The translations under genes were made by a program, and so were the position numbers. From Clostridiaceae bacterium Marseille-Q4145 (GTDB lineage Bacteria > Bacillota > Clostridia > Lachnospirales > Lachnospiraceae), in NCBI GenBank assembly GCA_018223365.1, contig JAGTTP010000001.1:1892410-1956409 (forward strand): a stretch of DNA of 64,000 bases, written 5' to 3'. Shown piece after piece: positions 1-8,570 of the stretch. The notes under the pieces are model-generated. The model was not told the origin of the DNA. It did no database searches and was given only the letters and a program-made list of their open reading frames with translations. Positions within the stretch are counted from its first letter, which is position 1. Every line of letters starts with the position of its first letter.

Positions 1-1
1 G

Positions 2-337
2 GCGATACTGATTCTTGTGGTAGCAGCAATTTTCAGAATAGGACAGACCACCTATAATTACTGCTATGGTGTCGTATCGGATACGGCGGTAGATCCGGAA
101 CCTGGCCGGGATGTGAGTGTAACGATTACCAAAGATATGTCTGCGGGAAAGGTAGCAAAGCTCCTGGAACGCAAAGGTTTGGTGGAAAGTGCGGATGTAT
201 TTAAGGTCCAGCTGAAAGTAACCAAATATGGGGATAAGCTGAAGGAAGGCACCTATGTGCTGAATACATCCATGACTCCGCGGGAGATGATGAAAATTAT
301 GGCAGGAGAAGTCGATGACTCAGGAGATAACACATGA
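2..337 (+). CDS. MltG/YceG-like membrane protein, 3' part
   Basis: The reading frame is already open at the window edge, so this is the C-terminal part of a longer protein. The first visible residues (AILILVVAAIF) are the end of a membrane anchor. They are followed by about 85 extracytoplasmic residues with the small domain seen in short YceG/MltG-like proteins (VTITKDMSAGKVAKLLERKG, then LKEGTYVLNTSMTPREMMKI). MltG proteins cleave nascent glycan strands, but the short clostridial forms lack the catalytic half, so an enzymatic role is doubtful. It ends 4 bp inside trmR; mltG-trmR-U32 order is also found in Bacillus (yrrL-yrrM-yrrN). Confidence 0.6.
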   Translation, partial: AILILVVAAIFRIGQTTYNYCYGVVSDTAVDPEPGRDVSVTITKDMSAGKVAKLLERKGLVESADVFKVQLKVTKYGDKLKEGTYVLNTSMTPREMMKIMAGEVDDSGDNT

Positions 338-1005
338 TCGTAGATGAGAGAATAACGGCATATATCAATTCCCTGAGTCTGGAGGAAATTCCGTTTCTGG
401 AAGAACTGGAGCAGACGGCTCTTAAAAACCGGGTGCCGATTATCCGGAAGGAGACCCAGAGCCTTTTGAAAATGTTAGTGCAGATGAAATGTCCGACACA
501 GATTCTGGAAATCGGAACTGCGGTGGGATTTTCAGCACTTCTCATGAGTGAATATGTGGATCCCGCCTGTAAAATTACCACGATTGAGAATTATGAGAAG
601 CGGATTCCTATTGCCAGGGAAAATTTTCAGAAAGCAGGAAAAGAGGAGCAGATTACGCTTCTGCCCGGAGATGCAATGGAATTGTTAAAGGGGCTTTCGG
701 GCCCCTATGATTTTATGTTTCTGGATGCCGCCAAGGCACAGTATATTTACTATCTTCCGGAGCTGCTCCGAATGCTGCCGGAAGGAGGAATTCTGGTAAC
801 GGACAATGTATTGCAGGATGGAAATATAGTACAGTCCCGGTTTGCAGTAGAGAGAAGAGACCGCACCATTCATGCCAGAATGAGGGAGTATCTGTATACC
901 ATTACCCACTGTGAGGAACTGGCCACATCCATTCTTCCGCTGGGAGATGGCGTGACAGTCAGTGTGAAGAAGCGGAAACTGCAGGAAAGAAAGGAAGAAC
1001 AATGA
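334..1005 (+). CDS. trmR: tRNA 5-hydroxyuridine methyltransferase (O-methyltransferase family)
   Basis: A 223-aa class I SAM-dependent O-methyltransferase. Motif I is ILEIGTAVGF at residues 57-66 and the metal/SAM-site segment LDAAKAQY is at about 130. Bacillus TrmR (YrrM) methylates 5-hydroxyuridine at the tRNA wobble position to 5-methoxyuridine. The next gene is a U32-family protein of the kind that makes the hydroxyuridine, which supports this role over a generic catechol methyltransferase. The start overlaps the preceding stop (ATGA) and the end overlaps the next start, so the three genes are translationally coupled. Confidence 0.75.
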   Translation: MIVDERITAYINSLSLEEIPFLEELEQTALKNRVPIIRKETQSLLKMLVQMKCPTQILEIGTAVGFSALLMSEYVDPACKITTIENYEKRIPIARENFQKAGKEEQITLLPGDAMELLKGLSGPYDFMFLDAAKAQYIYYLPELLRMLPEGGILVTDNVLQDGNIVQSRFAVERRDRTIHARMREYLYTITHCEELATSILPLGDGVTVSVKKRKLQERKEEQ

Positions 1006-2243
1006 TGAAAAAAATGCCGGAACTGCTGGTGCCGGCCAGCAGCCTTGAAGTTCTGAAGGTAGCAGTTACTTTCGGCGCGGACGCGGTATATATCGGCGGG
1101 GAGGCATTTGGACTCCGTGCAAAAGCGAAGAATTTTTCCATGGAGGATATGGCGGAGGGAATCTGTTATGCCCATGACCATGGAGTGAAAGTATATGTGA
1201 CGGCTAATATTCTGGCCCATAATGAAGATCTGGAAGGTGCAAGAGCGTATTTCGAGGAGCTGAAAGCTATCAGACCGGATGCGCTGATTATTTCTGATCC
1301 GGGTATGTTTACCATTGCAAAAGAAGTCTGCCCGGAGATTGATATTCATATCTCCACCCAGGCAAATAATGTCAACTATATGACGTTTCTATTCTGGCAT
1401 CGACAGGGTGCCACCCGAGTAGTAACCGGACGTGAGTTATCCTTGAAAGAGATTAAGGAAATCCGGAATCATATTCCAAACAGCCTGGAGATAGAGACCT
1501 TTGTACATGGAGCTATGTGCATTTCTTATTCCGGAAGATGTCTTCTGAGTAACTTCTTTACCGGTCGGGATGCTAACCGTGGATCCTGTACCCATCCCTG
1601 CCGCTGGAAATATTCTGTGGTGGAAGAGACAAGACCGGGTGAGTATATGCCGGTTTATGAAAATGAGAGAGGAACCTATATTTTCAACTCCAGAGATCTG
1701 TGTATGATCGATCATCTGCCGGATCTGGTGGATGCCGGAATTGACAGTCTGAAAATCGAAGGACGTATGAAGACGGCCCTCTATGTAGCAACGGTAGCAC
1801 GTACCTATAGGAAAGCTTTGGACGATCTGGCACAGGGCAGGGATGTTTATGAGAAGAACATGTCCTGGTATGAACAGCAGATTACCGGATGTACCTATCG
1901 GAGATTTACCACCGGATTTTTCTATGGAAAGCCAGATGAAAACTCTCAGATTTATGACAGCAATACCTATGACAAGGATTACGTTTATCTGGGTATTGCC
2001 GGAGAGGCAGATGCTGAGGGACGGTTTGCACTGGAACAGCGCAACAAATTTTCCGTTGGAGAGACCGTTGAAATCATGAAACCGGATGGTCGGAATGTGT
2101 TGACCAAGGTGGAAGGAATCTGGGATCTGGATGGAAATGCCCAGGAGAGTGCACCGCATGCAAAACAGGCATTGCGGGTAAAACTCACACAGATACCGGA
2201 CCAGATGGATATTTTGCGGAGAAAGGATGACTCTGCCAACTAA
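1002..2243 (+). CDS. U32 family peptidase-like tRNA hydroxylation protein
   Basis: A 413-aa U32-family protein. The family signature is at about residues 165-184 (ETFVHGAMCISYSGRCLLSN), followed by further cysteines (GSCTHPCRW) that in relatives ligate an iron-sulfur cluster. Bacillus TrhP1/TrhP2 and E. coli TrhP of this family hydroxylate U34 of tRNA using prephenate; others are annotated as collagenase-like peptidases. The pairing with trmR favours the tRNA role. A single protein stands where Bacillus has two adjacent ones. The start overlaps the trmR stop. Confidence 0.75.
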   Translation: MMKKMPELLVPASSLEVLKVAVTFGADAVYIGGEAFGLRAKAKNFSMEDMAEGICYAHDHGVKVYVTANILAHNEDLEGARAYFEELKAIRPDALIISDPGMFTIAKEVCPEIDIHISTQANNVNYMTFLFWHRQGATRVVTGRELSLKEIKEIRNHIPNSLEIETFVHGAMCISYSGRCLLSNFFTGRDANRGSCTHPCRWKYSVVEETRPGEYMPVYENERGTYIFNSRDLCMIDHLPDLVDAGIDSLKIEGRMKTALYVATVARTYRKALDDLAQGRDVYEKNMSWYEQQITGCTYRRFTTGFFYGKPDENSQIYDSNTYDKDYVYLGIAGEADAEGRFALEQRNKFSVGETVEIMKPDGRNVLTKVEGIWDLDGNAQESAPHAKQALRVKLTQIPDQMDILRRKDDSAN

Positions 2244-2263
2244 AAACATAAGATAAAAAAGGA

Positions 2264-2326
2264 AAGGCACTTCTTGCGGATTTACTACATAAGATGTAAT
2301 AAATCCGCGCTGAGGTGTCTTTTTTT
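2264..2326 (+). terminator. Strong hairpin and T-tract between the U32 gene and sigK
   Basis: Nested stems: AAGGCAC (2264-2270) pairs with GTGTCTT (2315-2321, one G-T). GCGGATTTA (2276-2284) pairs perfectly with TAAATCCGC (2300-2308). TACAT (2286-2290) pairs with ATGTA (2294-2298). A run of seven T follows (2320-2326). It reads as a rho-independent terminator 20 bp after the U32 stop, but it also holds the probable sigK ribosome-binding site. Confidence 0.8.
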
Positions 2327-2948
2327 GAGGACTTTTCCGAAACCCCTTACGGCAGAAGAGGAACGATATTATCTGCACAGACTGCGGCAGGGAGACAGAG
2401 AGGCGCGCCGTATCCTGATCGAGTATAACCTGCGGCTGGTAGCGCATATTACAAAAAAATACCAGTCAGCGGAAGATGATATGGAAGAACTGATCTCCAT
2501 CGGAACCATTGGTCTTATCAAGGCTGTGGATACCTTCAATCATGAAAAGGCAAGCAAACTGGCAACTTATGCAGCGCGGTGTGTGGAAAATGAACTGCTC
2601 ATGTACCTGCGGGCGAAGAAAAAATATATGAAAGAGTCGTCTTATTATGAACCCATTGGGACGGACAAAGAGGGCAATGAGATCCAACTTCTGGATGTCA
2701 TCGAGAGTGGGGCTCCAGAGGCACTGGAACAGATTGGTCTAAAAGATGATACCGCCAAAATGTACCGGCTTCTGGAGGAGGTGCTGACGCCAAGGGAGCG
2801 GCAGGTGCTGATTATGAGGTATGGACTTTATCACGGAAGGGAATATACACAACGGGAAATTGCCCAAAAACTAGGAATTTCCAGATCCTATATCAGCCGG
2901 ATTGAGAAAAATGCCCTGACCCATTTGCGAGCTTGTTTTGAAGATTGA
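2325..2948 (+). CDS. sigK: Sporulation sigma factor SigK
   Basis: A sigma-70 family late mother-cell sigma factor of 207 aa. Region 2 reads GDREARRILIEYNLRLVAHI and ELISIGTIGLIKAVDTF; region 4 ends in YTQREIAQKLGISRSYISRI. The gene is intact, with no skin-type insertion. I chose TTG at 2325 (protein starting MRTFPKPLTAEEE) because GAGGTG lies 7 nt upstream and the family core starts there, so there would be no pro-sequence, as in Clostridioides difficile. An in-frame TTG at 2274 would add 17 residues encoded by the terminator hairpin and seems less likely. Confidence 0.85.
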   Translation: MRTFPKPLTAEEERYYLHRLRQGDREARRILIEYNLRLVAHITKKYQSAEDDMEELISIGTIGLIKAVDTFNHEKASKLATYAARCVENELLMYLRAKKKYMKESSYYEPIGTDKEGNEIQLLDVIESGAPEALEQIGLKDDTAKMYRLLEEVLTPRERQVLIMRYGLYHGREYTQREIAQKLGISRSYISRIEKNALTHLRACFED

Positions 2949-3042
2949 GTTCCGGGGAGAACTGTGTTATACTTACCATGTCTAAATTCTGAAATGCAAA
3001 TCGCAGATTTTTCCAGTTTACAATTGATGGAGGAACCACACA

Positions 3043-4572
3043 ATGTTCAGTATGATATTGTCAGCTGCGGTGCTGGGGGTAGAAGCGCGTCCGGTACAGG
3101 TGGAAGCAGATGTTTGCGACGGTCTGCCCATGTTCTGTATGGTAGGAGACCTGTCACCGGAAGTAAGAGAAGCAGCCGACCGTGTACGCACGGCGCTGAA
3201 AAATACAGGGATTCAGATCCCTCCAAAAAGAATTACGGTGAATCTTTCGCCGGCGGATATCAGAAAACAGGGAACCCGGTATGATCTCCCGGTAGCAGCA
3301 GCCCTCCTGGCGGCGTTTGGAATTCTGCCGGAAGAATTTGTCAGAAATGTTATGATAGTAGGAGAACTGGGATTAAATGGCCAGGTGTATCCGGTGGGAG
3401 GAGTGCTGCAAACGGTGCTTTTAGCAAAAAAACTGGGATGCAGGTGCTGTCTGGTTCCGAAGAAAAATGCAGGGGAAGGTTCCTGGATAAGGGGCATTGA
3501 TGTTGTGGGAATTGGAAGTATGAAAGATCTGCTGGAGTGTCTTCTGTCAGAATATGTCTGCCGGGAGCGGACAGAAAAAGTGCAGACCTGGGTACCGGGG
3601 AAAGTGCTGCCGGGGGAGGACTTCAGAGAGGTAAACGGACAGGCGGGAGTTCGACGTGCTGCGGAAATTGCGGCGGCGGGCATGCATAATTTCCTGATGA
3701 TTGGAAGTCCGGGAGCTGGAAAAACGATGATTGCCAGGCGGATGCCGTCCATTATGCCAGAACTATCCCTGGAAGAAAGTATGGAGATTTCCCAGGTTTA
3801 CAGCGCCTGCGGCCTGCTGGCAGAGCAGGGAGGTCTAATTACCAGAAGACCTTTCCGTTCTCCTCACCACACTATTTCTGCAAATGCACTGGCAGGCGGT
3901 GGGCGAAGAATTCATCCAGGTGAGATCAGTCTGGCCACCGGAGGTGTGTTATTTTTGGATGAGCTGCCAGAATTTTCGAGAAATGCACTGGAAGTGCTCC
4001 GGCAGCCCATGGAGGAAGGACAGATTACCATCAGCCGAACAGAGGGAAAGTATAGTTTGCCGGCAAGGTTTCAACTGGTAGCGGCGATGAACCCCTGTAA
4101 GTGCGGTTACTATCCAGATCGCAGCAGGTGTCATTGTCTGCCAGGTGAGGTAAATCGATATCTCAGGAAAATTTCACGCCCCTTACTGGATCGGATTGAT
4201 ATCTGCATGGAGACGCCCAAGGTGGAATATCGGGATATTTCCACAACAGCGGAAAATGAAAGTTCGGCAGCAATCCGGGAGCGGGTGGAGGCTGCCAGAC
4301 GGATTCAAAAAAAGCGCTATGAACATTGTACCTGGCAATATAATTCTCATCTGAAGGCTGCAGCGCTCCGGGAATTCTGCAGCTTGGAAACAAGAGAGCA
4401 GCGAATTATGGAACTGGCTTTTGAACGGATGAATTTAAGTGCCAGAGGGTATCACCGGATCATTAAAGTGGCCAGAACCATTGCGGATCTGGAGGGGGAA
4501 GAAAATATCCGGGAACCCCATCTTCTGGAAGCCATTGGTTATCGGTCTGCAGATCAGAAAATCTGGGAGTAA
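3043..4572 (+). CDS. comM: YifB/ComM family Mg-chelatase-like AAA+ ATPase
   Basis: A 509-aa protein with the three-part layout of the YifB/ComM family. An N-terminal Lon-protease-like fold is followed by the AAA+ Mg-chelatase domain with Walker A GSPGAGKT (about 221-228) and Walker B VLFLDE (about 302-307), then a C-terminal segment with CKCGYYPD and the ISRPLLDRIDI arginine-finger region. In Vibrio, ComM is a hexameric helicase that promotes branch migration during transformation. Being directly upstream of dprA fits a role in handling incoming single-stranded DNA. An SD-like GGAGG precedes the ATG. Confidence 0.88.
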   Translation: MFSMILSAAVLGVEARPVQVEADVCDGLPMFCMVGDLSPEVREAADRVRTALKNTGIQIPPKRITVNLSPADIRKQGTRYDLPVAAALLAAFGILPEEFVRNVMIVGELGLNGQVYPVGGVLQTVLLAKKLGCRCCLVPKKNAGEGSWIRGIDVVGIGSMKDLLECLLSEYVCRERTEKVQTWVPGKVLPGEDFREVNGQAGVRRAAEIAAAGMHNFLMIGSPGAGKTMIARRMPSIMPELSLEESMEISQVYSACGLLAEQGGLITRRPFRSPHHTISANALAGGGRRIHPGEISLATGGVLFLDELPEFSRNALEVLRQPMEEGQITISRTEGKYSLPARFQLVAAMNPCKCGYYPDRSRCHCLPGEVNRYLRKISRPLLDRIDICMETPKVEYRDISTTAENESSAAIRERVEAARRIQKKRYEHCTWQYNSHLKAAALREFCSLETREQRIMELAFERMNLSARGYHRIIKVARTIADLEGEENIREPHLLEAIGYRSADQKIWE

Positions 4573-4579
4573 CGAGGGG

Positions 4580-5533
4580 GTGGACATCATATATAATAGA
4601 AGAAACAGCATTTTCCGGATCTGCCGGGAGGAAGAATATTATCCGGAACGTATGCGGAAACTAAAAGGCATGCCGCCGGTGCTGTGGGGAATCGGGAGAC
4701 TTCCGGAAGAACATCGGCCGACGGTGGCTATTGTGGGAGCCAGAAGGTCCACTGTCTATGGAAATGAGACTGCAAGGTATTTTGCACGGGAACTGGCAGG
4801 CGCCGGCGTGCAGATTATCAGTGGGTTGGCCTGGGGAATTGATGGCATGGCTCATGAAGGCGCACTGGAAGCAGGAGGAGACACCTTTGCTGTGGAAGGC
4901 TGTGGTGTGGATATCTGCTATCCATCCGGGCATCAGGCATTGTATGAAAAAATCTGTGAGACCGGAGGAGTTCTTTCGGAACAGCCGCCCGGGAAGCCGC
5001 CGCTGGCATATCATTTTCCGGCACGCAACAGAATGATTAGTGCATTATCAGATCTGGTACTGGTGGTAGAAGCCAGAGAAAAAAGCGGTTCGTTGATTAC
5101 CGCGGACTTTGCGCTGGAACAGGGAAAGGATGTATGGGCAGTCCCGGGACGGATAACGGATGAGTTAAGCCGGGGGTGTTTAGATCTTATCCGGCAGGGT
5201 GCCGGGGTGGCAGAAAGTCCGGAAACGATTCTGGAAGCCCTTGGAATTTCTGAAAAAGAGGCAGCTCTTCCCGAAAAAAACACAAAAATTTTACTTGCAA
5301 AGGAAGAAAATATCGTGTATAGTTGGATACGTTTACAACCGGCGAGTCTGGAAGAACTGGTTCGAAGAACAGGTTTTCCCGCTTCCAGAGTGCTCGCAGT
5401 TCTTACAGGACTGGAGCTTAGAGGACTTATCAGGGAAATTCAGAAGAATCATTATGTAAGGACGGATTTAAAAATTACAGATGGCAAAGTATTTAGTGAT
5501 TGTGGAGTCACCGGCGAAGGTGAAAACAATTAA
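4580..5533 (+). CDS. dprA: DNA-processing protein DprA
   Basis: DprA/Smf, 317 aa. It loads RecA on incoming single-stranded DNA during transformation. The Rossmann core starts at about residue 50 (AIVGARRSTVYGNETAR) and continues through SGLAWGIDGMAHEGAL and YHFPARNRMISALSD. The C-terminal winged helix is also present (SLEELVRRTGFPASRVLAVL). The start is GTG at 4580; more upstream ATGs lie inside comM. GAGGGG abuts this GTG, so initiation may depend on coupling to comM. The last 53 bp overlap topA in another frame, giving an acidic tail beyond the usual DprA end. Confidence 0.88.
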   Translation: MDIIYNRRNSIFRICREEEYYPERMRKLKGMPPVLWGIGRLPEEHRPTVAIVGARRSTVYGNETARYFARELAGAGVQIISGLAWGIDGMAHEGALEAGGDTFAVEGCGVDICYPSGHQALYEKICETGGVLSEQPPGKPPLAYHFPARNRMISALSDLVLVVEAREKSGSLITADFALEQGKDVWAVPGRITDELSRGCLDLIRQGAGVAESPETILEALGISEKEAALPEKNTKILLAKEENIVYSWIRLQPASLEELVRRTGFPASRVLAVLTGLELRGLIREIQKNHYVRTDLKITDGKVFSDCGVTGEGENN

Positions 5534-7487
5534 AAAATTTCTGGGAGCCCAGTATGAGGTTGTGGCTTCCAACGGACATGTGAGGGATTTCCCCAAGAGT
5601 CAGTTTGGAATTGATGTGGATCATGATTATGAACCCAAGTATATTACCATCCGGGGCAAGGGGGATATCCTTGCAAAACTTCGGAAGGAAGCAAAAAAAG
5701 CAGATAAAGTATATCTCGCAACTGACCCTGACCGTGAGGGAGAGGCGATTTCCTGGCATCTTTCAAAAGCGTTGGGACTGGAAGACAAGAAGATGTACCG
5801 GATTACCTTTAATGAGATCACCAAGAGTGCAGTGAAGGAATCCATCAAACATGCCCGTGAAATTGATATGGATCTGGTGGATGCCCAGCAGGCAAGACGA
5901 ATGGTCGACCGTATGGTAGGTTACCGGATCAGCCCGATTCTCTGGGCGAAGGTGAAGAGAGGTTTGAGTGCAGGCCGTGTACAGTCTGTGGCTCTGCGCC
6001 TGATTGCGGACCGGGAAGAAGAGATCAATGCATTTGTACCCGAAGAATACTGGAGCCTGGATGCAGAGTTTCAGGTCAAAGGTGAGAAAAAGCCATTGAC
6101 GGCTAAATTCTATGGAACTCCGGAGGAAAAGAAGGAGATTCATTCCAGAGAAGAGATGGATCAGGTACTGAAAGCTCTGGATGGTGCAGAGTTTTCCGTA
6201 ACTGATGTGAAGAAGGGAGAACGTACTAAGAAGGCACCGCTGCCGTTTACCACCAGTACTCTGCAGCAGGAAGCATCCAAAGTGCTGAACTTTTCCACTT
6301 CCAAGACCATGCGTCTGGCACAGCAGTTATACGAGGGAATTGACATTGAAGGACAGGGAACCGTAGGTATTATCACCTATCTTCGTACGGATTCGACGCG
6401 TATTTCCGATGAGGCAGCCCACATGGCAGAGTCCTATATCGGGGAACAGTATGGAGAAAATTATCTGCGCCATGGAGAGACAAAAAAGGCAACAGGCAAG
6501 AAGATCCAGGATGCCCATGAGGCGATTCGTCCTACCGATATCAGCAGACTGCCGATTTCTATCAAGGAGTCTCTTTCCAGAGACCAGTATCGTCTGTATC
6601 AGCTGATCTGGAAACGGTTTACAGCCAGTTGTATGGCAGATGCCAGATACAATACGATGGCGGTGAAGATCGATGGAGGCGGCTATCGCTTTACCGTATC
6701 TGCATCTTCTGTCGCTTTTGATGGATTTATGTCTGTCTATACGCAGGAGGATGATGAAAAGGGTGGAAGCCTGAATCTTTTAAAGGAGCTGGGACCGGAT
6801 TCAGAACTGACGCTGAAGGAACTGGAAGATAAACAGCATTTTACACAGCCACCGGCACACTATACAGAGGCGGCACTGGTCAAGACACTGGAGGAACTGG
6901 GCATTGGACGTCCAAGTACTTATGCGCCTACCATCAGTACCATTATTGCCCGCCGCTATGTGGCAAAAGAAGGACGGAACCTATATCTGACCGAGCTGGG
7001 TGAAGTGGTCAACAATATGATGAAGCAGGCTTTCCCGAGTATTGTGGAACCGGATTTCACTGCAAATGTGGAGTCTCTTCTTGATATGGTAGAAGAAGGA
7101 AAGGTCAGCTGGAAGACTGTGGTCAGTAATTTCTATCCGGATCTGGCAGCAGCTGTGGAGAAGGCAGAAGCGGATCTGGAAAAAGTGAAGATTCAGGATG
7201 AAGTGTCTGATGTGGTCTGTGAGCAGTGCGGACGGAACATGGTGGTGAAATATGGCCCCCATGGAAAATTCCTGGCCTGCCCTGGTTTTCCGGAATGCAG
7301 GAATACCAAGCCTTATCTGGAAAAGATTGGCGTAAAATGTCCGAAGTGTGGAAAAGAAGTTGTACTCAGACGGTCTTCCAAAGGACGGAAGTTTTATAGC
7401 TGTGAGGGGTATCCAGATTGTGATTACGTATCATGGAAACGCCCGGAAGCACCGAAGGAAGAGACCGGAGAAAAAGAAAACAAATAA
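5481..7487 (+). CDS. topA: DNA topoisomerase I
   Basis: Type IA topoisomerase, 668 aa. It relaxes negative supercoils through a transient 5'-phosphotyrosine link. The TOPRIM domain starts the protein (YLVIVESPAKVKTIKKFL, then DPDREGEAI). The catalytic tyrosine is Tyr300 in ITYLRTDSTR. The C-terminus carries two zinc ribbons (CEQC/CPGFPEC and CPKC/CEGYPDC). The ATG lies inside the end of dprA and has only a distant SD-like AAGGA, so translation is probably coupled to dprA. comM-dprA-topA-codY is a conserved Firmicute order. Confidence 0.95.
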   Translation: MAKYLVIVESPAKVKTIKKFLGAQYEVVASNGHVRDFPKSQFGIDVDHDYEPKYITIRGKGDILAKLRKEAKKADKVYLATDPDREGEAISWHLSKALGLEDKKMYRITFNEITKSAVKESIKHAREIDMDLVDAQQARRMVDRMVGYRISPILWAKVKRGLSAGRVQSVALRLIADREEEINAFVPEEYWSLDAEFQVKGEKKPLTAKFYGTPEEKKEIHSREEMDQVLKALDGAEFSVTDVKKGERTKKAPLPFTTSTLQQEASKVLNFSTSKTMRLAQQLYEGIDIEGQGTVGIITYLRTDSTRISDEAAHMAESYIGEQYGENYLRHGETKKATGKKIQDAHEAIRPTDISRLPISIKESLSRDQYRLYQLIWKRFTASCMADARYNTMAVKIDGGGYRFTVSASSVAFDGFMSVYTQEDDEKGGSLNLLKELGPDSELTLKELEDKQHFTQPPAHYTEAALVKTLEELGIGRPSTYAPTISTIIARRYVAKEGRNLYLTELGEVVNNMMKQAFPSIVEPDFTANVESLLDMVEEGKVSWKTVVSNFYPDLAAAVEKAEADLEKVKIQDEVSDVVCEQCGRNMVVKYGPHGKFLACPGFPECRNTKPYLEKIGVKCPKCGKEVVLRRSSKGRKFYSCEGYPDCDYVSWKRPEAPKEETGEKENK

Positions 7488-7500
7488 TTTTCAGAATTGA
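7486..7500 (+). promoter_or_regulatory. Candidate CodY box upstream of codY
   Basis: The first 11 bases, AATTTTCAGAA, match the CodY consensus AATTTTCWGAAAATT exactly; the last four do not. It overlaps the topA stop and touches the -35 hexamer of the codY promoter, a good position for autorepression. Support is from sequence similarity and position only. Confidence 0.35.
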
Positions 7501-7529
7501 TTGAAATATACAGACAAATATGCTAATAT
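7501..7529 (+). promoter_or_regulatory. Sigma-A promoter of codY
   Basis: TTGAAA (7501-7506), a 17-bp spacer, then TAATAT (7524-7529). Expected transcription start is near 7536, about 110 nt before codY. Confidence 0.7.
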
Positions 7530-7530
7530 G

Positions 7531-7563
7531 CAAAGTGCAGCCGCGTGGGGTGGCTGCACTTTG
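7531..7563 (+). other. Perfect 12-bp hairpin at the codY transcription start
   Basis: CAAAGTGCAGCC (7531-7542), a 9-nt loop, then GGCTGCACTTTG (7552-7563). No T-run follows, so termination of topA is possible but unconvincing. It would sit at the very 5' end of the codY mRNA, where such stems can stabilise a transcript. Confidence 0.6.
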
Positions 7564-7646
7564 TGCGTTTATAGAGCCAGTTAGCGCCGTAAAAAGGTGA
7601 TTTTCTGAATGGGGCGCTGAATATTACATGGATATGGGAGAGAAAA

Positions 7647-8441
7647 ATGAGTGTACAATTATTAGACAAAACAAGAAAAATCAACAAGCTTCTGCATAAT
7701 AACAATTCCAGCAAAGTGGTCTTCAATGATATCTGCCGGGTTCTGTCAGATATTTTGAATTCCAATGTTCTGGTTATCAGTAAAAAAGGAAAAGTTCTGG
7801 GCATCAGCAGCTTCGAAGGCGTAGAGGAGATTCATGAACTGATCGTAGATAAAGTAGGTGGTCTTATTGATCCGCTTCTGAATGAGCGCCTTCTGGGAAT
7901 TCTTTCCACAAAAGAAAATGTGAATCTGCAGACACTGGGATTTGCTGTGGAGAATATTAAAAAGTATCACGCACTGGTGACGCCCATTGATATTGCAGGA
8001 GAACGTCTGGGAACACTGTTCCTTTATAAATACGAAAATGATTACGATATCGATGATATTATTTTAAGTGAATACGGCACGACGGTTGTTGGTCTGGAGA
8101 TGATGCGTGCCGTTCACGAAGAAAATGCGGAGGAAATCCGCAGACAGCACATTGTACAGTCTGCCATCAGCACGCTGTCTGTAACAGAGCTGGAAGCGAT
8201 TCTTCTGATTTTTAAAGAGATGAAAGGTGACGAATGTACACTGGTGGCCAGCCGTATTGCTGATAAAGCAGGTATCACCCGTTCTGTAATTGTCAATGCT
8301 CTCCGCAAATTTGAGAGTGCAGGAGTCATTGAGTCCCGTTCCTCCGGAATGAAGGGAACCAATATCAAGGTCATCAATGAGTGTGTGTTTGAAGAGCTGG
8401 AAAAAGTAGAAAAGAACCGGATGCCCGGTAAAAATTATTAA
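7647..8441 (+). CDS. codY: GTP- and branched-chain-amino-acid-sensing transcriptional repressor CodY
   Basis: A 264-aa CodY. The N-terminal GAF domain (about 1-150) senses isoleucine/valine and a long helix links it to the winged helix-turn-helix (about 200-245, ASRIADKAGITRSVIVNALR and SSGMKGTNIKV). It represses nutrient-acquisition and stationary-phase genes while GTP and branched-chain amino acids are abundant. The start follows GGGAGAG. It has its own promoter and a possible CodY box upstream. Confidence 0.95.
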   Translation: MSVQLLDKTRKINKLLHNNNSSKVVFNDICRVLSDILNSNVLVISKKGKVLGISSFEGVEEIHELIVDKVGGLIDPLLNERLLGILSTKENVNLQTLGFAVENIKKYHALVTPIDIAGERLGTLFLYKYENDYDIDDIILSEYGTTVVGLEMMRAVHEENAEEIRRQHIVQSAISTLSVTELEAILLIFKEMKGDECTLVASRIADKAGITRSVIVNALRKFESAGVIESRSSGMKGTNIKVINECVFEELEKVEKNRMPGKNY

Positions 8442-8467
8442 AATTTTGAAAAATTAAAAATTCCCCA

Positions 8468-8496
8468 TTGACATTTTACTACAACCATACTAATAT
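8468..8496 (+). promoter_or_regulatory. groESL promoter
   Basis: A consensus TTGACA (8468-8473), 17-bp spacer and TAATAT (8491-8496), immediately upstream of the CIRCE operator. It is a housekeeping promoter gated by HrcA. Confidence 0.85.
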
Positions 8497-8508
8497 AATG
8501 ACTAAAGG

Positions 8509-8535
8509 TTAGCACTCGACTTAAGTGAGTGCTAA
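8509..8535 (+). promoter_or_regulatory. CIRCE operator (HrcA binding site)
   Basis: TTAGCACTC (8509-8517), 9-bp spacer, GAGTGCTAA (8527-8535), a perfect consensus. It overlaps the transcription start of groES, so HrcA would repress groESL until heat shock. Confidence 0.97.
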
Positions 8536-8570
8536 TAAAATGAAATGGAAGTATGACAGGAGGAATTATC

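Noticed and set aside
1437..2447. A 336-codon open frame opposite the U32 gene and sigK
   Set aside because: It runs through the strong terminator at 2264-2326 and has no domain.
4439..4579. Longer DprA starting at the ATG at 4439
   Set aside because: That start lies inside comM in another frame, adds sequence without DprA similarity, and has no SD.
8443..8457. A second CodY-box-like sequence after codY
   Set aside because: AATTTTGAAAAATTA has only a partial match in very AT-rich DNA, and the site is not next to the groES promoter elements.
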